DNA from: Agrostemma githago
Lineage: Eukaryota > Streptophyta > Magnoliopsida > Caryophyllales > Caryophyllaceae
DNA length: 64,000 nt
Assembly: GCA_958450325.1 (NCBI GenBank)
Contig: OY288246.1
Location: 41,841,619-41,905,618, forward strand
Direction of reading: 5' to 3'
Shown here: piece after piece, positions 50,304 to 60,700 of the stretch
How the letters are laid out: each line of letters starts with the position of its first letter
Numbering within the stretch: position 1 is the stretch's first letter
The notes under the pieces: model-generated
What the model was told of the DNA's origin: nothing
The model's database searches: none
The model's input: the letters and a program-made list of their open reading frames with translations, nothing else
Translations under genes and position numbers: made by a program

Positions 50304-52625
50304 ATGTCGCGAGCCCGCCCCCTTTCTTTCAATTCATTACTCGGAGGAACTAGCGGCGGCGACGGTGGTCGTCGTGACGTAGCTTCTTCCTCCGGGGTTG
50401 GCCCGCGGGAGGAGGATGATCACAGGGGAGAGGGTGCTGAGTCACCCGACCCCGCTCCCTTCGATGTGATTGATTCCGACGACGAAGCCCTGGAGGTGGA
50501 CCCTGCCAGGGTGGCCGGTCCTCTCATCCGCAGGGAGAGAGGGAGGACCTATTTTCTGGACAAAGAGAAATATGTGATTCCCTTACAGACCTACCCCGAG
50601 GCCAAAAATAGGGACCTAATCTTGGAAAGTAGTGCGGCTAAGGCCATCGAGCAATTTTACAATTTTGGGGAGGGGTACACAGTGGTGATCCCTGGGGAAA
50701 AAGACACAGTATGCTGTCCCCCAGAAGGGTGTGTAGCTGTCTTTCATAAGGCCCTAGAGTTCGGCCTGCGTTTTCCGTTGCATCCCTTCCTGGAAGAGAC
50801 TTTCAGGAGGATGAACGTCGCCATTGCTCAGTTAACCGCCACGGCTATCAGAGCATTAGTGGCCTATACTTGGACATGTTTATTCCATGGTGAGGGGCCA
50901 TATATCGACGCCCTTCGCTTCATGGTTGGCCTCCAAATGGTGTCTTCGTCTGGGGGAGATGGCTCCCCTGGTTACTGGTCTCTGCTGAGACAGAAAAAAT
51001 ACGCCCTGGTATGGCCACCCATGAGCAGTCTCAAAGACTGGAAAAACAATTTCATATATGTCCATAGTGCGTCGGGGTGGAAAATTCCTAGACATTTTAG
51101 GAATCATGTTCATACTCGCATGGAGACGCGCGAGGAATATCATCCTCGTGTTGGGGGGAAGGCTCTGGAAGTCAGGCTGAGCCATAAGGAGAAGATTTTG
51201 ATAGAAAAGTTTGAGATCGTGTCGGATAAACATGGGAACTTTTGCCCTGTTTTTTGGCTCCCTCACGCGGAGCTTATCACCACTGACGAGTACCTGCTTC
51301 CCATGGGCCTGATTCGTGGCCTTGAAGGTAGTTCTAGGATTTCCTTGTTGTCGCGATTTTCCAGGGATTTTATTTCTCCCTGCTTTCTAAATGACCGCCT
51401 CTCCTTTTCTGCAGATTCCTACTCTTGGAGCTGGACCAAGAAGCAGGTCAGGAGGTTAGGCTTGAGCGAAGAATTGCACGTTCTTTCAAAGCGTCCTTCT
51501 CTTCCGCCAAACTTTAAGAAAGGAAGTAAGGCCTTGATGAAGCTCGTGAAAGACTTCGCCGCAGGCCGAAGATTGCCTCTTCCCCCCCGGCTGCCTTCGT
51601 CGAAGCCGGCGACTCCTACTCCCAGTATTCATGATGGGGAGGCGGAGGTTACTTCAGGGGCTACTCCTTCTCCTGGCCAAAAACAGGGCGCTTCTTCAGC
51701 CGGCCCTCGGATCTCGCAGGGAACGCAGCCTGGAGATTCGGAAGGGACCGGGGAGAGTGTTCCCTTGGAAGTGAGGAGGAAAAGGGAGAGGGAGCCCCCT
51801 AGTGCCGACGTGGTGGATTTGGAGGCGGACGTTTCTACCCCTGATGCGAAACGTCCTGCTCGTGAGCCCTCTAGCATTCCCTTCCCAGAGGAAAATGTGG
51901 AGTTCCACTACACGGCGGGGGATAGTGTGGACGTTTCGGGCCTGCTTTCTGACTTTGGGGCTGTCCTGGCCGACCGTCTTACAAAGATGGTAACTTCCAC
52001 CTCTCATCAAGTGCTTCAATACATCCAGCGTACCTCCAAGGTCATGCTGGCGTCTGCTGAACTGGCGGCTCTCAGCCGCCTGAGTGATGAGGAGCTGACA
52101 GTTACCCCTGGGGTTCCTCCTCCCGACCGTCTGGCCATGATAGAGAGGGACGTCTCCCTGATAAGCTCTTTGAAGGAAAAAATGTCAAAGCAGGAGGAGG
52201 AGTTGGAAGAGGCCAAGAGGCAGGCTGATCGTTGGAGGCTGCAGGGGGAAATGGCCGTGAAGGAAGTTTCCAAGTTGGGGGCCGAACTGCAGGAGAGCCG
52301 TCAATCGTTGGACCGTGCTAACATATCTTTGGCCGAGATGGGGCATGTGAAGGGAAGGGTGACTGTCTTGGAGGAGCAGCTGTCGCAGGCCAAGGGAGAA
52401 TGGGCGAAAGAGAAAGAGTCCCTGGCTGCCGAGACTGAGGAAGCGGTGGGTGCCAGCTTTGTGAGCGGCGCCAACTCCTCTCTGTCATTGGTTATGGAGG
52501 TGATTGGGGAGATGTTCCCCTCTTTTGACGAGGACACTTTTCAGAGCCTCTATTCCGCCAAGGACGAAGCCCGGGTGACCAGGCAGCCTGAAGCAGACGC
52601 CAACGCTCGCCAAGATGCTGCGTGA
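50304..52625 (+). CDS. ORF2 (773 aa), unit 5
   Basis: Intact. Copy-specific LLSDFGAVL (others LLSDSGAVL) and DTFQSLYS (others DTFRSLYS). ADRLTKM as in unit 4 and the inverted copy. Left arm of the large palindrome. Confidence 0.8.
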   Translation: MSRARPLSFNSLLGGTSGGDGGRRDVASSSGVGPREEDDHRGEGAESPDPAPFDVIDSDDEALEVDPARVAGPLIRRERGRTYFLDKEKYVIPLQTYPEAKNRDLILESSAAKAIEQFYNFGEGYTVVIPGEKDTVCCPPEGCVAVFHKALEFGLRFPLHPFLEETFRRMNVAIAQLTATAIRALVAYTWTCLFHGEGPYIDALRFMVGLQMVSSSGGDGSPGYWSLLRQKKYALVWPPMSSLKDWKNNFIYVHSASGWKIPRHFRNHVHTRMETREEYHPRVGGKALEVRLSHKEKILIEKFEIVSDKHGNFCPVFWLPHAELITTDEYLLPMGLIRGLEGSSRISLLSRFSRDFISPCFLNDRLSFSADSYSWSWTKKQVRRLGLSEELHVLSKRPSLPPNFKKGSKALMKLVKDFAAGRRLPLPPRLPSSKPATPTPSIHDGEAEVTSGATPSPGQKQGASSAGPRISQGTQPGDSEGTGESVPLEVRRKREREPPSADVVDLEADVSTPDAKRPAREPSSIPFPEENVEFHYTAGDSVDVSGLLSDFGAVLADRLTKMVTSTSHQVLQYIQRTSKVMLASAELAALSRLSDEELTVTPGVPPPDRLAMIERDVSLISSLKEKMSKQEEELEEAKRQADRWRLQGEMAVKEVSKLGAELQESRQSLDRANISLAEMGHVKGRVTVLEEQLSQAKGEWAKEKESLAAETEEAVGASFVSGANSSLSLVMEVIGEMFPSFDEDTFQSLYSAKDEARVTRQPEADANARQDAA

Positions 52626-53185
52626 TGCCTCCTCTCCTCTATGGAAGCTTTTCATTTTCTTGTGCTGAACCATCGTTTCATGGTTTTTCTTGTAATATTT
52701 TGCTACTTGGTTTCTTCTTTGACTTTGTAAAAATTTTTCCACCCTTTATGGGTTGTTTGTAGGATACTTCTCTTCGCCCTTTATGGCGTAACTGTCTTAA
52801 TTTAAGGATCTTCTTCTCGTTTGCTTGATTGCGCTTGTCCTGTCCTGCCCCCTGCCTGCCCAGAGGTAAGCAGGGCAGCTTTTTCCGTTTTTTATACAAG
52901 GTTGGGGGGGCAGGCTCCCAGTCCTTGTTGGTTTGGCCTGCTCCTGGCTTTTCGTTCAAAGTCCAGGAGGCTTGCCCCCTGCCTGCCCAGAGGTAAGCAG
53001 GGTAGCTTTTTGCGTTTTTATATACAAGGCTGGGGGGCCTGCCCCCAGTCCTTGTTGGTTTGGCCTGTCCCTGGCTTTTCGTTCAAAGTCCAGGGGGCTT
53101 GCCCCCTGCCTGCCCAGAGGTAAGCAGGGTAGCTTTTTGCGTTTTTTATACAAGGTTGGGGGGCCTGCCCCCAGTCCTTGTTGGT
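52626..53185. repeat. palindrome spacer with truncated 127-bp repeats
   Basis: ORF2 trailer plus repeats from 52846, cut at 53185 in the third repeat unit. This is the loop between the two palindrome arms. Confidence 0.85.
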
Positions 53186-55501
53186 AGCATCTTGGCGAGC
53201 GTTGGCGTCTGCTTCAGGCTGCCTGGTCACCCGGGCTTCGTCCTTGGCGGAATAGAGGCTCCGAAAAGTGTCCTCGTCAAAAGAGGGGAACATCTCCCCA
53301 ATCACCTCCATAACCAATGACAGAGAGGAGTTGGCGCCGCTCACAAAGCTGGCACCCACCGCTTCCTCAGTCTCGGCAGCCAGGGACTCTTTCTCTTTCG
53401 CCCATTCTCCCTTGGCCTGCGACAGCTGCTCCTCCAAGACAGTCACCCTTCCCTTCACATGCCCCATCTCGGCCAAAGATATGTTAGCACGGTCCAACGA
53501 TTGACGGCTCTCCTGCAGTTCGGCCCCCAACTTGGAAACTTCCTTCACGGCCATTTCCCCCTGCAGCCTCCAACGATCAGCCTGCCTCTTGGCCTCTTCC
53601 AACTCCTCCTCCTGCTTTGACATTTTTTCCTTCAAAGAGCTTATCAGGGAGACGTCCCTCTCTATCATGGCCAGACGGTCGGGAGGAGGAACCCCAGGGG
53701 TAACTGTCAGCTCCTCATCACTCAGGCGGCTGAGAGCCGCCAGTTCAGCAGACGCCAGCATGACCTTGGAGGTACGCTGGATGTATTGAAGCACTTGATG
53801 AGAGGTGGAAGTTACCATCTTTGTAAGACGGTCGGCCAGGACAGCCCCAGAGTCAGAAAGCAGGCCCGAAACGTCCACACTATCCCCCGCCGTGTAGTGG
53901 AACTCCACATTTTCCTCTGGGAAGGGAATGCTAGAGGGCTCACGAGCAGGACGTTTCGCATCAGGGGTAGAAACGTCCGCCTCCAAATCCACCACGTCGG
54001 CACTAGGGGGCTCCCTCTCCCTTTTCCTCCTCACTTCCAAGGGAACACTCTCCCCGGTCCCTTCCGAATCTCCAGGCTGCGTTCCCTGCGAGATCCGAGG
54101 GCCGGCTGAAGAAGCGCCCTGTTTTTGGCCAGGAGAAGGAGTAGCCCCTGAAGTAACCTCCGCCTCCCCATCATGAATACTGGGAGTAGGAGTCGCCGGC
54201 TTCGACGAAGGCAGCCGGGGGGGAAGAGGCAATCTTCGGCCTGCGGCGAAGTCTTTCACGAGCTTCATCAAGGCCTTACTTCCTTTCTTAAAGTTTGGCG
54301 GAAGAGAAGGACGCTTTGAAAGAACGTGCAATTCTTCGCTCAAGCCTAACCTCCTGACCTGCTTCTTGGTCCAGCTCCAAGAGTAGGAATCTGCAGAAAA
54401 GGAGAGGCGGTCATTTAGAAAGCAGGGAGAAATAAAATCCCTGGAAAATCGCGACAACAAGGAAATCCTAGAACTACCTTCAAGGCCACGAATCAGGCCC
54501 ATGGGAAGCAGGTACTCGTCAGTGGTGATAAGCTCCGCGTGAGGGAGCCAAAAAACAGGGCAAAAGTTCCCATGTTTATCCGACACGATCTCAAACTTTT
54601 CTATCAAAATCTTCTCCTTATGGCTCAGCCTGACTTCCAGAGCCTTCCCCCCAACACGAGGATGATATTCCTCGCGCGTCTCCATGCGAGTATGAACATG
54701 ATTCCTAAAATGTCTAGGAATTTTCCACCCCGACGCACTATGGACATATATGAAATTGTTTTTCCAGTCTTTGAGACTGCTCATGGGTGGCCATACCAGG
54801 GCGTATTTTTTCTGTCTCAGCAGAGACCAGTAACCAGGGGAGCCATCTCCCCCAGACGAAGACACCATTTGGAGGCCAACCATGAAGCGAAGGGCGTCGA
54901 TATATGGCCCCTCACCATGGAATAAACATGTCCAAGTATAGGCCACTAATGCTCTGATAGCCGTGGCGGTTAACTGAGCAATGGCGACGTTCATCCTCCT
55001 GAAAGTCTCTTCCAGGAAGGGATGCAACGGAAAACGCAGGCCGAACTCTAGGGCCTTATGAAAGACAGCTACACACCCTTCTGGGGGACAGCACACTGTG
55101 TCTTTTTCCCCAGGGATCACCACTGTGTACCCCTCCCCAAAATTGTAAAATTGCTCGATGGCCTTAGCCGCACTACTTTCCAAGATTAGGTCCCTATTTT
55201 TGGCCTCGGGGTAGGTCTGTAAGGGAATCACATATTTCTCTTTGTCCAGAAAATAGGTCCTCCCTCTCTTCCTGCGGATGAGAGGACCGGCCACCCTGGC
55301 AGGGTCCACCTCCAGGGCTTCGTCGTCGGAATCAATCACATCGAAGGGAGCGGGGTCGGGTGACTCAGCACCCTCTCCCCTGTGATCATCCTCCTCCCGG
55401 GGGCCAACCCCGGAGGAAGAAGCTACGTCACGACGACCACCGTCGCCGCCGCTAGTTCCTCCGAGTAATGAATTGAAAGAAAGGGGGCGGGCTCGCGACA
55501 T
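53186..55501 (-). CDS. ORF2, inverted copy, stop codon lost
   Basis: Encodes ORF2 residues 1-772 on the minus strand with RRKRGRTYF where others have RRERGRTYF. The fold-back removed the last codon and stop, so the frame continues through the GC-rich repeat to 53018, adding about 55 repeat-encoded residues (TNKDWGQAPQP...). The extension is a rearrangement product. Domains are otherwise as at 20959-23280, and the candidate intron is retained. Confidence 0.8.
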
Positions 55502-56020
55502 TTAGGCTATAGAAGGGAAGAAAAGAAGCGAAAGATTCAAGAAGTTCTGACCTAAAAAAGAACGCCAGTGAAGTTGTCAGAGATGACGACAAGAAGTGAT
55601 CCTTGCTCCTCAAAAAAGAAAACGCTCAGTCAATGAAGGGAATCCAAGAAGTGTTAGGGGGAGTAAAGGTGTCAAGAAGAGTAAAAGAAGAGAATGAATG
55701 GGGAGGTGGGTTTATATAAAAAGCCCAAAGAAGTCCAAAAGGTGGAAACCCTGACAAAACCTGCGAAGACCCTCCACGTGTCACACACTGAACACCGACC
55801 GCTCACCTTTTTCAAGAGAAGCCTCGGTAAACAGAAACGTCAGAGAGAAGGGTCAATCAATGACCTCAAAAAAAAAAAAAAAAAAAAAAAAAAACAGAAT
55901 ATTCATTTCATTGAAAACCCCGCCAGGGAAAGATACATCGCAAGACGAACATAAAAGAAAATTACATAAGGCTTGGAGAATTCCAGCCTGACAGAAATTA
56001 AAAGGCCCTGCTACACAAGC
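55502..56020 (-). promoter_or_regulatory. ORF2 promoter region, inverted copy
   Basis: TATATAAA complement 55711-55718, G-box 55775-55780, 27-A tract (55868-55894), CAATGAAATG type. Confidence 0.65.
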
Positions 56021-56602
56021 CTAGTCGTCCCCCAAGTCTGGGGAGTAATCTCCAGGACTGCCCGGACTCCCGAGAGCCGAACCCCAGTCCCAACTTGGAG
56101 AACCCTGAAAGGGGTCGTCGGAAGCCCCGCCATTGTCCCCGTCGCTCAGGCAGCCGAGACCTTCACTATCGTCAGAATCATGGCTGCTGTCTTCCCAGTC
56201 CCTTCCAAAAGGGACAGCACGAGACTCGTCGCAAGTGCGACAGCCTGTCTTTCTTACAGGCGAAGAAGGGCCCGACTCCAGGGAGGAATCGGTGTCAGAA
56301 TTGGGGCCGAACTGTTCAGGATGCAGCCATGGAAAACATTCATGGCACCCCCTATCATAACAGCCCCCACCCTGGGAGCAACGCCTGAACCTAGGCGCAG
56401 CAGGAGGAAGGGACCTCCTAGGGCGTTTGCCCATCCTAATAGCGGTCCTTCGACCCCTCCGGCGAAGGCGAAGCCGTGAACAGCGACTCCGGCGAGCAAC
56501 TAAATAAGCAGCCCGCGCATATCTGAGCCTCCAAAACCCTCTGAAGATGAAGGAAACATGTTTGACTCCACGGCGAATTACACTTTTTTTGATCCAAGTC
56601 AT
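56021..56602 (-). CDS. ORF1 (193 aa), inverted copy
   Basis: Complete ORF1 on the minus strand with SSPVRKTG as in units 2 and 3. The TATA complement lies at 56673-56678 in the mirrored position. Right arm of the palindrome. Confidence 0.7.
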   Translation of the reverse strand: MTWIKKSVIRRGVKHVSFIFRGFWRLRYARAAYLVARRSRCSRLRLRRRGRRTAIRMGKRPRRSLPPAAPRFRRCSQGGGCYDRGCHECFPWLHPEQFGPNSDTDSSLESGPSSPVRKTGCRTCDESRAVPFGRDWEDSSHDSDDSEGLGCLSDGDNGGASDDPFQGSPSWDWGSALGSPGSPGDYSPDLGDD

Positions 56603-56956
56603 GTTTAGAATGAGGAAAATAGAAGAGATTGAAGAAGAAACGAAGTGCAAATGAGCAAGGAAAGCTAGAGATTTTATACCAAGGGAAACTCCGCATTAAT
56701 GAGCGCTCCAACCACCCTGGGAGGAGAACCACCAATTAAGAACTCCTCACGGTTCCCCAAAATCCGCCCAGAAGAAAAAGGCAATCATTACGAAAGAGCT
56801 CCTGCCTCTTTGCATTCCTGACAGGAACAGTACAAAGTTCCATTGGGAAGGCGCGAAGCATTAAATGCTGCGATAGACTTGAAAGTCAACCCCCCTCCAA
56901 GCAAGAGTCGTCAGCAGAGGAGAAGTCTCACTTCCCTCCTACTGACGAGGGCCAAT
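56603..56956 (-). promoter_or_regulatory. ORF1 upstream region, inverted copy
   Basis: Mirror of 48851-49204, with the TATA complement at 56673-56678. It ends at the LTR 5 boundary (GGGCCAAT next to TGATTGG). Confidence 0.6.
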
Positions 56957-57634
56957 TGATTGGGGGTGGGCCGCCTGTCAATCCACTGCCTGCTATGCAG
57001 GCCCCGAGACGATTCCTGTCAGAGAGTCGAAAGACAAGCCCCCAGCAAGGACCAAGAGCAAAGCATGAAAGCGCTAAAGTCTGGCCGTCAGCCGCTGAGA
57101 GCGCAGCCCAACCCAGCCTGCCAGGGCTTAGCAGCCCCTGCCTGGAGACCGTCTGCCCTGGGAAGGACCCCGGCCAACAGGGCCGGGATCCCAGGGGCCC
57201 TCTCGTCATTTTGCCTAAGGTAATTGGGAATGGATGGATGAGAAGCCGCCACTTGTCACTCTCCCATCCAACCATTCCTCTTCCTCTTCTCTCTCTTGTG
57301 GGAAGGTATAAATACCTCTTCATTTCCCACATGAAAGGGGTTGGATTTTCTCTCTCTAGACTCTTACTCTTAAAACGCCACCTAGTTCCTCACGAGCTAG
57401 GTACGTCAAGGCATTTCACGGACTAACTTAGGCATCGGAGAGGGTTTCCTCGGACAACCTCCGAGGCCCTGTGCGTTTATTGTGCAGGGAGCAAGCCATC
57501 TTCCGCCGGGAAAGTCCGATTTCAAGAGTGAGAGGAAGGGGAGATCAAGAGAATCAAGCGACTAATTATCCATCATCAATTCAACTACGCTGCCCGGATT
57601 CTAGGCCGGGTAAATTGTTTCCGTAACCGGAACA
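56957..57634 (+). repeat. LTR 5 of the array (678 bp, plus orientation)
   Basis: The only LTR in plus orientation. Starts TGATTGGGGGTGGG and ends CGGAACA. TATAAAT at 57307-57313 lies within an inverted repeat GTGGGAA...TTTCCCAC (57298-57330). It drives the gag-protease-RT half. Confidence 0.85.
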
Positions 57635-57637
57635 ATT

Positions 57638-57655
57638 TGGCGCCGTCTGTGGGGA
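57638..57655 (+). other. primer binding site with authentic leader, half A
   Basis: TGGCGCCGTCTGTGGGGA followed by ACTTACGG and a 68-nt leader to the gag ATG. Its 18 nt match tRNA positions 76 to 59, ending just before position 58. Confidence 0.9.
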
Positions 57656-57723
57656 ACTTACGGTTGTGCTCACGAGTTACCCACTAAAATCAACCACTCA
57701 TAAACACAAAATTAAACACGATC

Positions 57724-60700
57724 ATGCCAGAAATCGTCGATGACAGTGCAGGAGCGGGTCCGACGGTCCCTCCGGTGACCCCCCTGTACGGAATGCCGCT
57801 GTTGGAGAGGGTCCCTCCTGCCACAATCCTTGGGGTTGAGGGAACCAATCCCTTCGGTGGACCTAACATTGCTGTGACGCCCGAGCTGGGGGCACGCCCT
57901 GGACGTGCTCTTAATCTGACCCCAGCTCAGATGGCACAGGCAGCCGCGTTCTTCTCTGCGATGCTGGATCAGGAATTCACACCTGAGGACTTGGTGGGCA
58001 GGGTCGCATCGGCTCCTAGGCAACCATCCCCAGTCAGCAGGGACGAGGCCGGGGGCACGAGACGGACCGCCACCAGAAACGCTCAGAGAAAGGCGAGAAG
58101 AACAGCCCAGGTGTATACGCATGTGCAGAGGCGCATTACCACTGACAAACCAGGATCACCTGCCCAGCAGGCGGTCTCTATTCACACGACAGAATCGGCG
58201 TCTGGAAGGCAGGGAGGCTTATCTCAAGGATTACAGGAGCGCATGAAGCCCAGGGAGCCTGTGTCAAAACGCCTAGGAGAAAGGCCAGGTGGAGTTTTCT
58301 CCAGGCTAACACCTGCGGCCAAGGAACAGTCAGCCCCCGGCTTATCACAAAGCTTGCAATCCAGACTCAACCGAGGACAACCGCTCGAATCCAGGTACCA
58401 TCAGGGTGAAAACCTCTGCCACTCCCAGAGGAAGAGGCCCAGGCAGACCTCCTCGGGAACAGAGGACGAGGCAGCTAGCAGACCGCCACCGAGGCACCGC
58501 TCCCCCAGTGCGAGGAAACCAACCCATAGACAATGGGAATCTCATGGTAACCAGTCTGGGGAAAGCAGGTCACGACTGGTAGGCAGGCCTACGAAAACCC
58601 CGTTGCACCCTGAGGTACAAGAGTACCCCATTCCAAAAATCAAAATGCCCACCATCAAATTTGACGGGACGACGGACCCTGAGGACCACCTGGCAGCCTT
58701 TGAGAGCCACATGGGCATGTATGATGTAGATGATGCCATCTGGTGCAAAGTTTTCCCTACCACCCTGGTGGGACTTGCGCAGGGGTGGTTCAGAGATCTC
58801 CGCCAGGGGTCAATCAGATTCTTCATAGAGTTGGCTGAAATTTTCCTTGAACAGTATGCCGGAAATAAGAGAAGACGACTTACTCGTTTCGACCTCATGA
58901 CCCTGAAACAAAAGAAGGGCGAAAGTGTGAGGGAATATCTGAGAAGGTTTGATCTATCCTACCAGCAGGTCAGGGAGATCGATGATTCCACCGCCGCTTA
59001 TGCCCTAACAATCTCCCTGCTTCCAGGGGAAATGAAAAACCAGATGATCAGGGCCCAGCCCGAAACCTTGGCCATGGCCAGGAAGATTGCTGAGGGGTTC
59101 ATTCTGCAGGAGGAGTTCCACGGCCTGACGGACACCCCTGCAGGCCAAACAAAACCTCAAGGGGGACCGCAGGGTGGAAGGGGCAGAGGTGAACCAGGAA
59201 AGCAGAAAGAAGAAGGAGACACTCCCAAGAAAGAACGCCCAGTCTACCAACCCAGATTCAATAGTTACACCACTCTGAACAAATCCAGGGCGGAAATCTT
59301 CGAACTAGAAAAAGAAACTGCCAAATGGAACCGTCCAAGCAAACCTCGCAGCCCAAAAGGCGACCCAAAGAAATTCTGCACTTTCCACGACTGCATTGGC
59401 CACACCACCGAAGAGTGCCGTCACCTGAAAGATGAAATTGAAAAATTAATCAGGAACGGATGGTTGGCCAACTACGCAGCTAAAAACAAGTCTCAGAAAG
59501 AAGTGTCTGAGAAACCCGAAGGGTCAGTGCAGAACCGGATGGTAATCCACGTGATTTCAGGGGGCACTGAGGGCCAGCTCAGTCGAAGAAGTCAAAAAAG
59601 GCAAATGCGCGAGCTGAGAAACCAGATCTGCTACGCTGAGAAAGAAGGGAGCCCAAAGGGAGTGACACTAAGTATCACCCCTAATGATGCAGGACGGGTG
59701 ATATATCCGCACAGTGATCCTCTGGTGCTGTCCCTAGAAATCAGCAACCACATTGTGCGAAGATGTATGGTAGACACAGGCGCATATACAAATCTTTTAT
59801 ACAAGGATGCTTTCGAAAAAATGGGCCTGGAAAAAAGGCATCTACGGCCTGCTCCCGGATCCCTGTACGGATTCAGTGGGGCCGGCGTACTGCCCATGGG
59901 CCTCATCGACTTGCCTGTAACCTTCGGGGAAGGTTCCGCAGCCAGGAATGTCAGGGCAACCTTTGTTGTTGTGGACGCAAGGTCTGCCTATAATGCCCTG
60001 ATTGGCAGAGCCACGCTGGATGAAATCGAGGCCGCAATCTCCATCAGAGCTCTCACCATTGCGTATATCACAGACTTCGGGCTGGAAGGAAAGATACGTG
60101 GGGACCAGGAGTCAGCCAGACAATGCTACTCCGTGGCCCTACAAGAGCACGAGAGGGACAGAAAAGGAAAAAGAAAAGCTGACAGTTCCCCCTGCAGGGA
60201 AGGCGAAGTCCCAGTCGAACACCCGACGCCCGACCGCCTGGAACCAGGAGGCGAAAGCATGCTGGTGGACTTGGAACCAGGAAGACAGGTCCTGGTAGGA
60301 ACAGGCTTGGAGGAGTCCTACCAGGCCAAACTGGTCAAACTTCTGAGAGAGAACAAAGACGTGTTTGCCTATTCTGCAGACGAGATGCCCGGCGTTGATC
60401 CCTCATGCATCGTTCACAAGCTGAACGTAAGCATGGATGCTCGCCCTGTAAAACAAAAGAAACGAAACATGTCTGCAGAAAAAGACGCGGCAATCAAGGA
60501 GGAAATCGATAAACTCTTGAAGGCAGACTTCATCGAAGTCTGCGACTACCCAGAATGGCTGGCAAATGTTGTCATGGTCAAAAAGTCGTCCGGAGCATGG
60601 AGTATGTGCGTCGACTTTACAAACCTGAACAAGGCCTGCCCGAAAGACTGCTATCCGCTCCCTCGGATCGATCAATTGGTAGACGCCACCAGTGGCTACA

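Larger units (their letters stand above)
48162..57645. repeat. large palindrome: arms 48162-52619 and 53186-57645
   Basis: The left arm contains LTR4(-), ORF1(+), ORF2(+); the right arm ORF2(-), ORF1(-), LTR5(+), ending inside the PBS (TGGCGCCG). Arms are about 4.46 kb with a 566-bp spacer. Scattered single-base and T-tract differences separate the arms. Confidence 0.9.
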
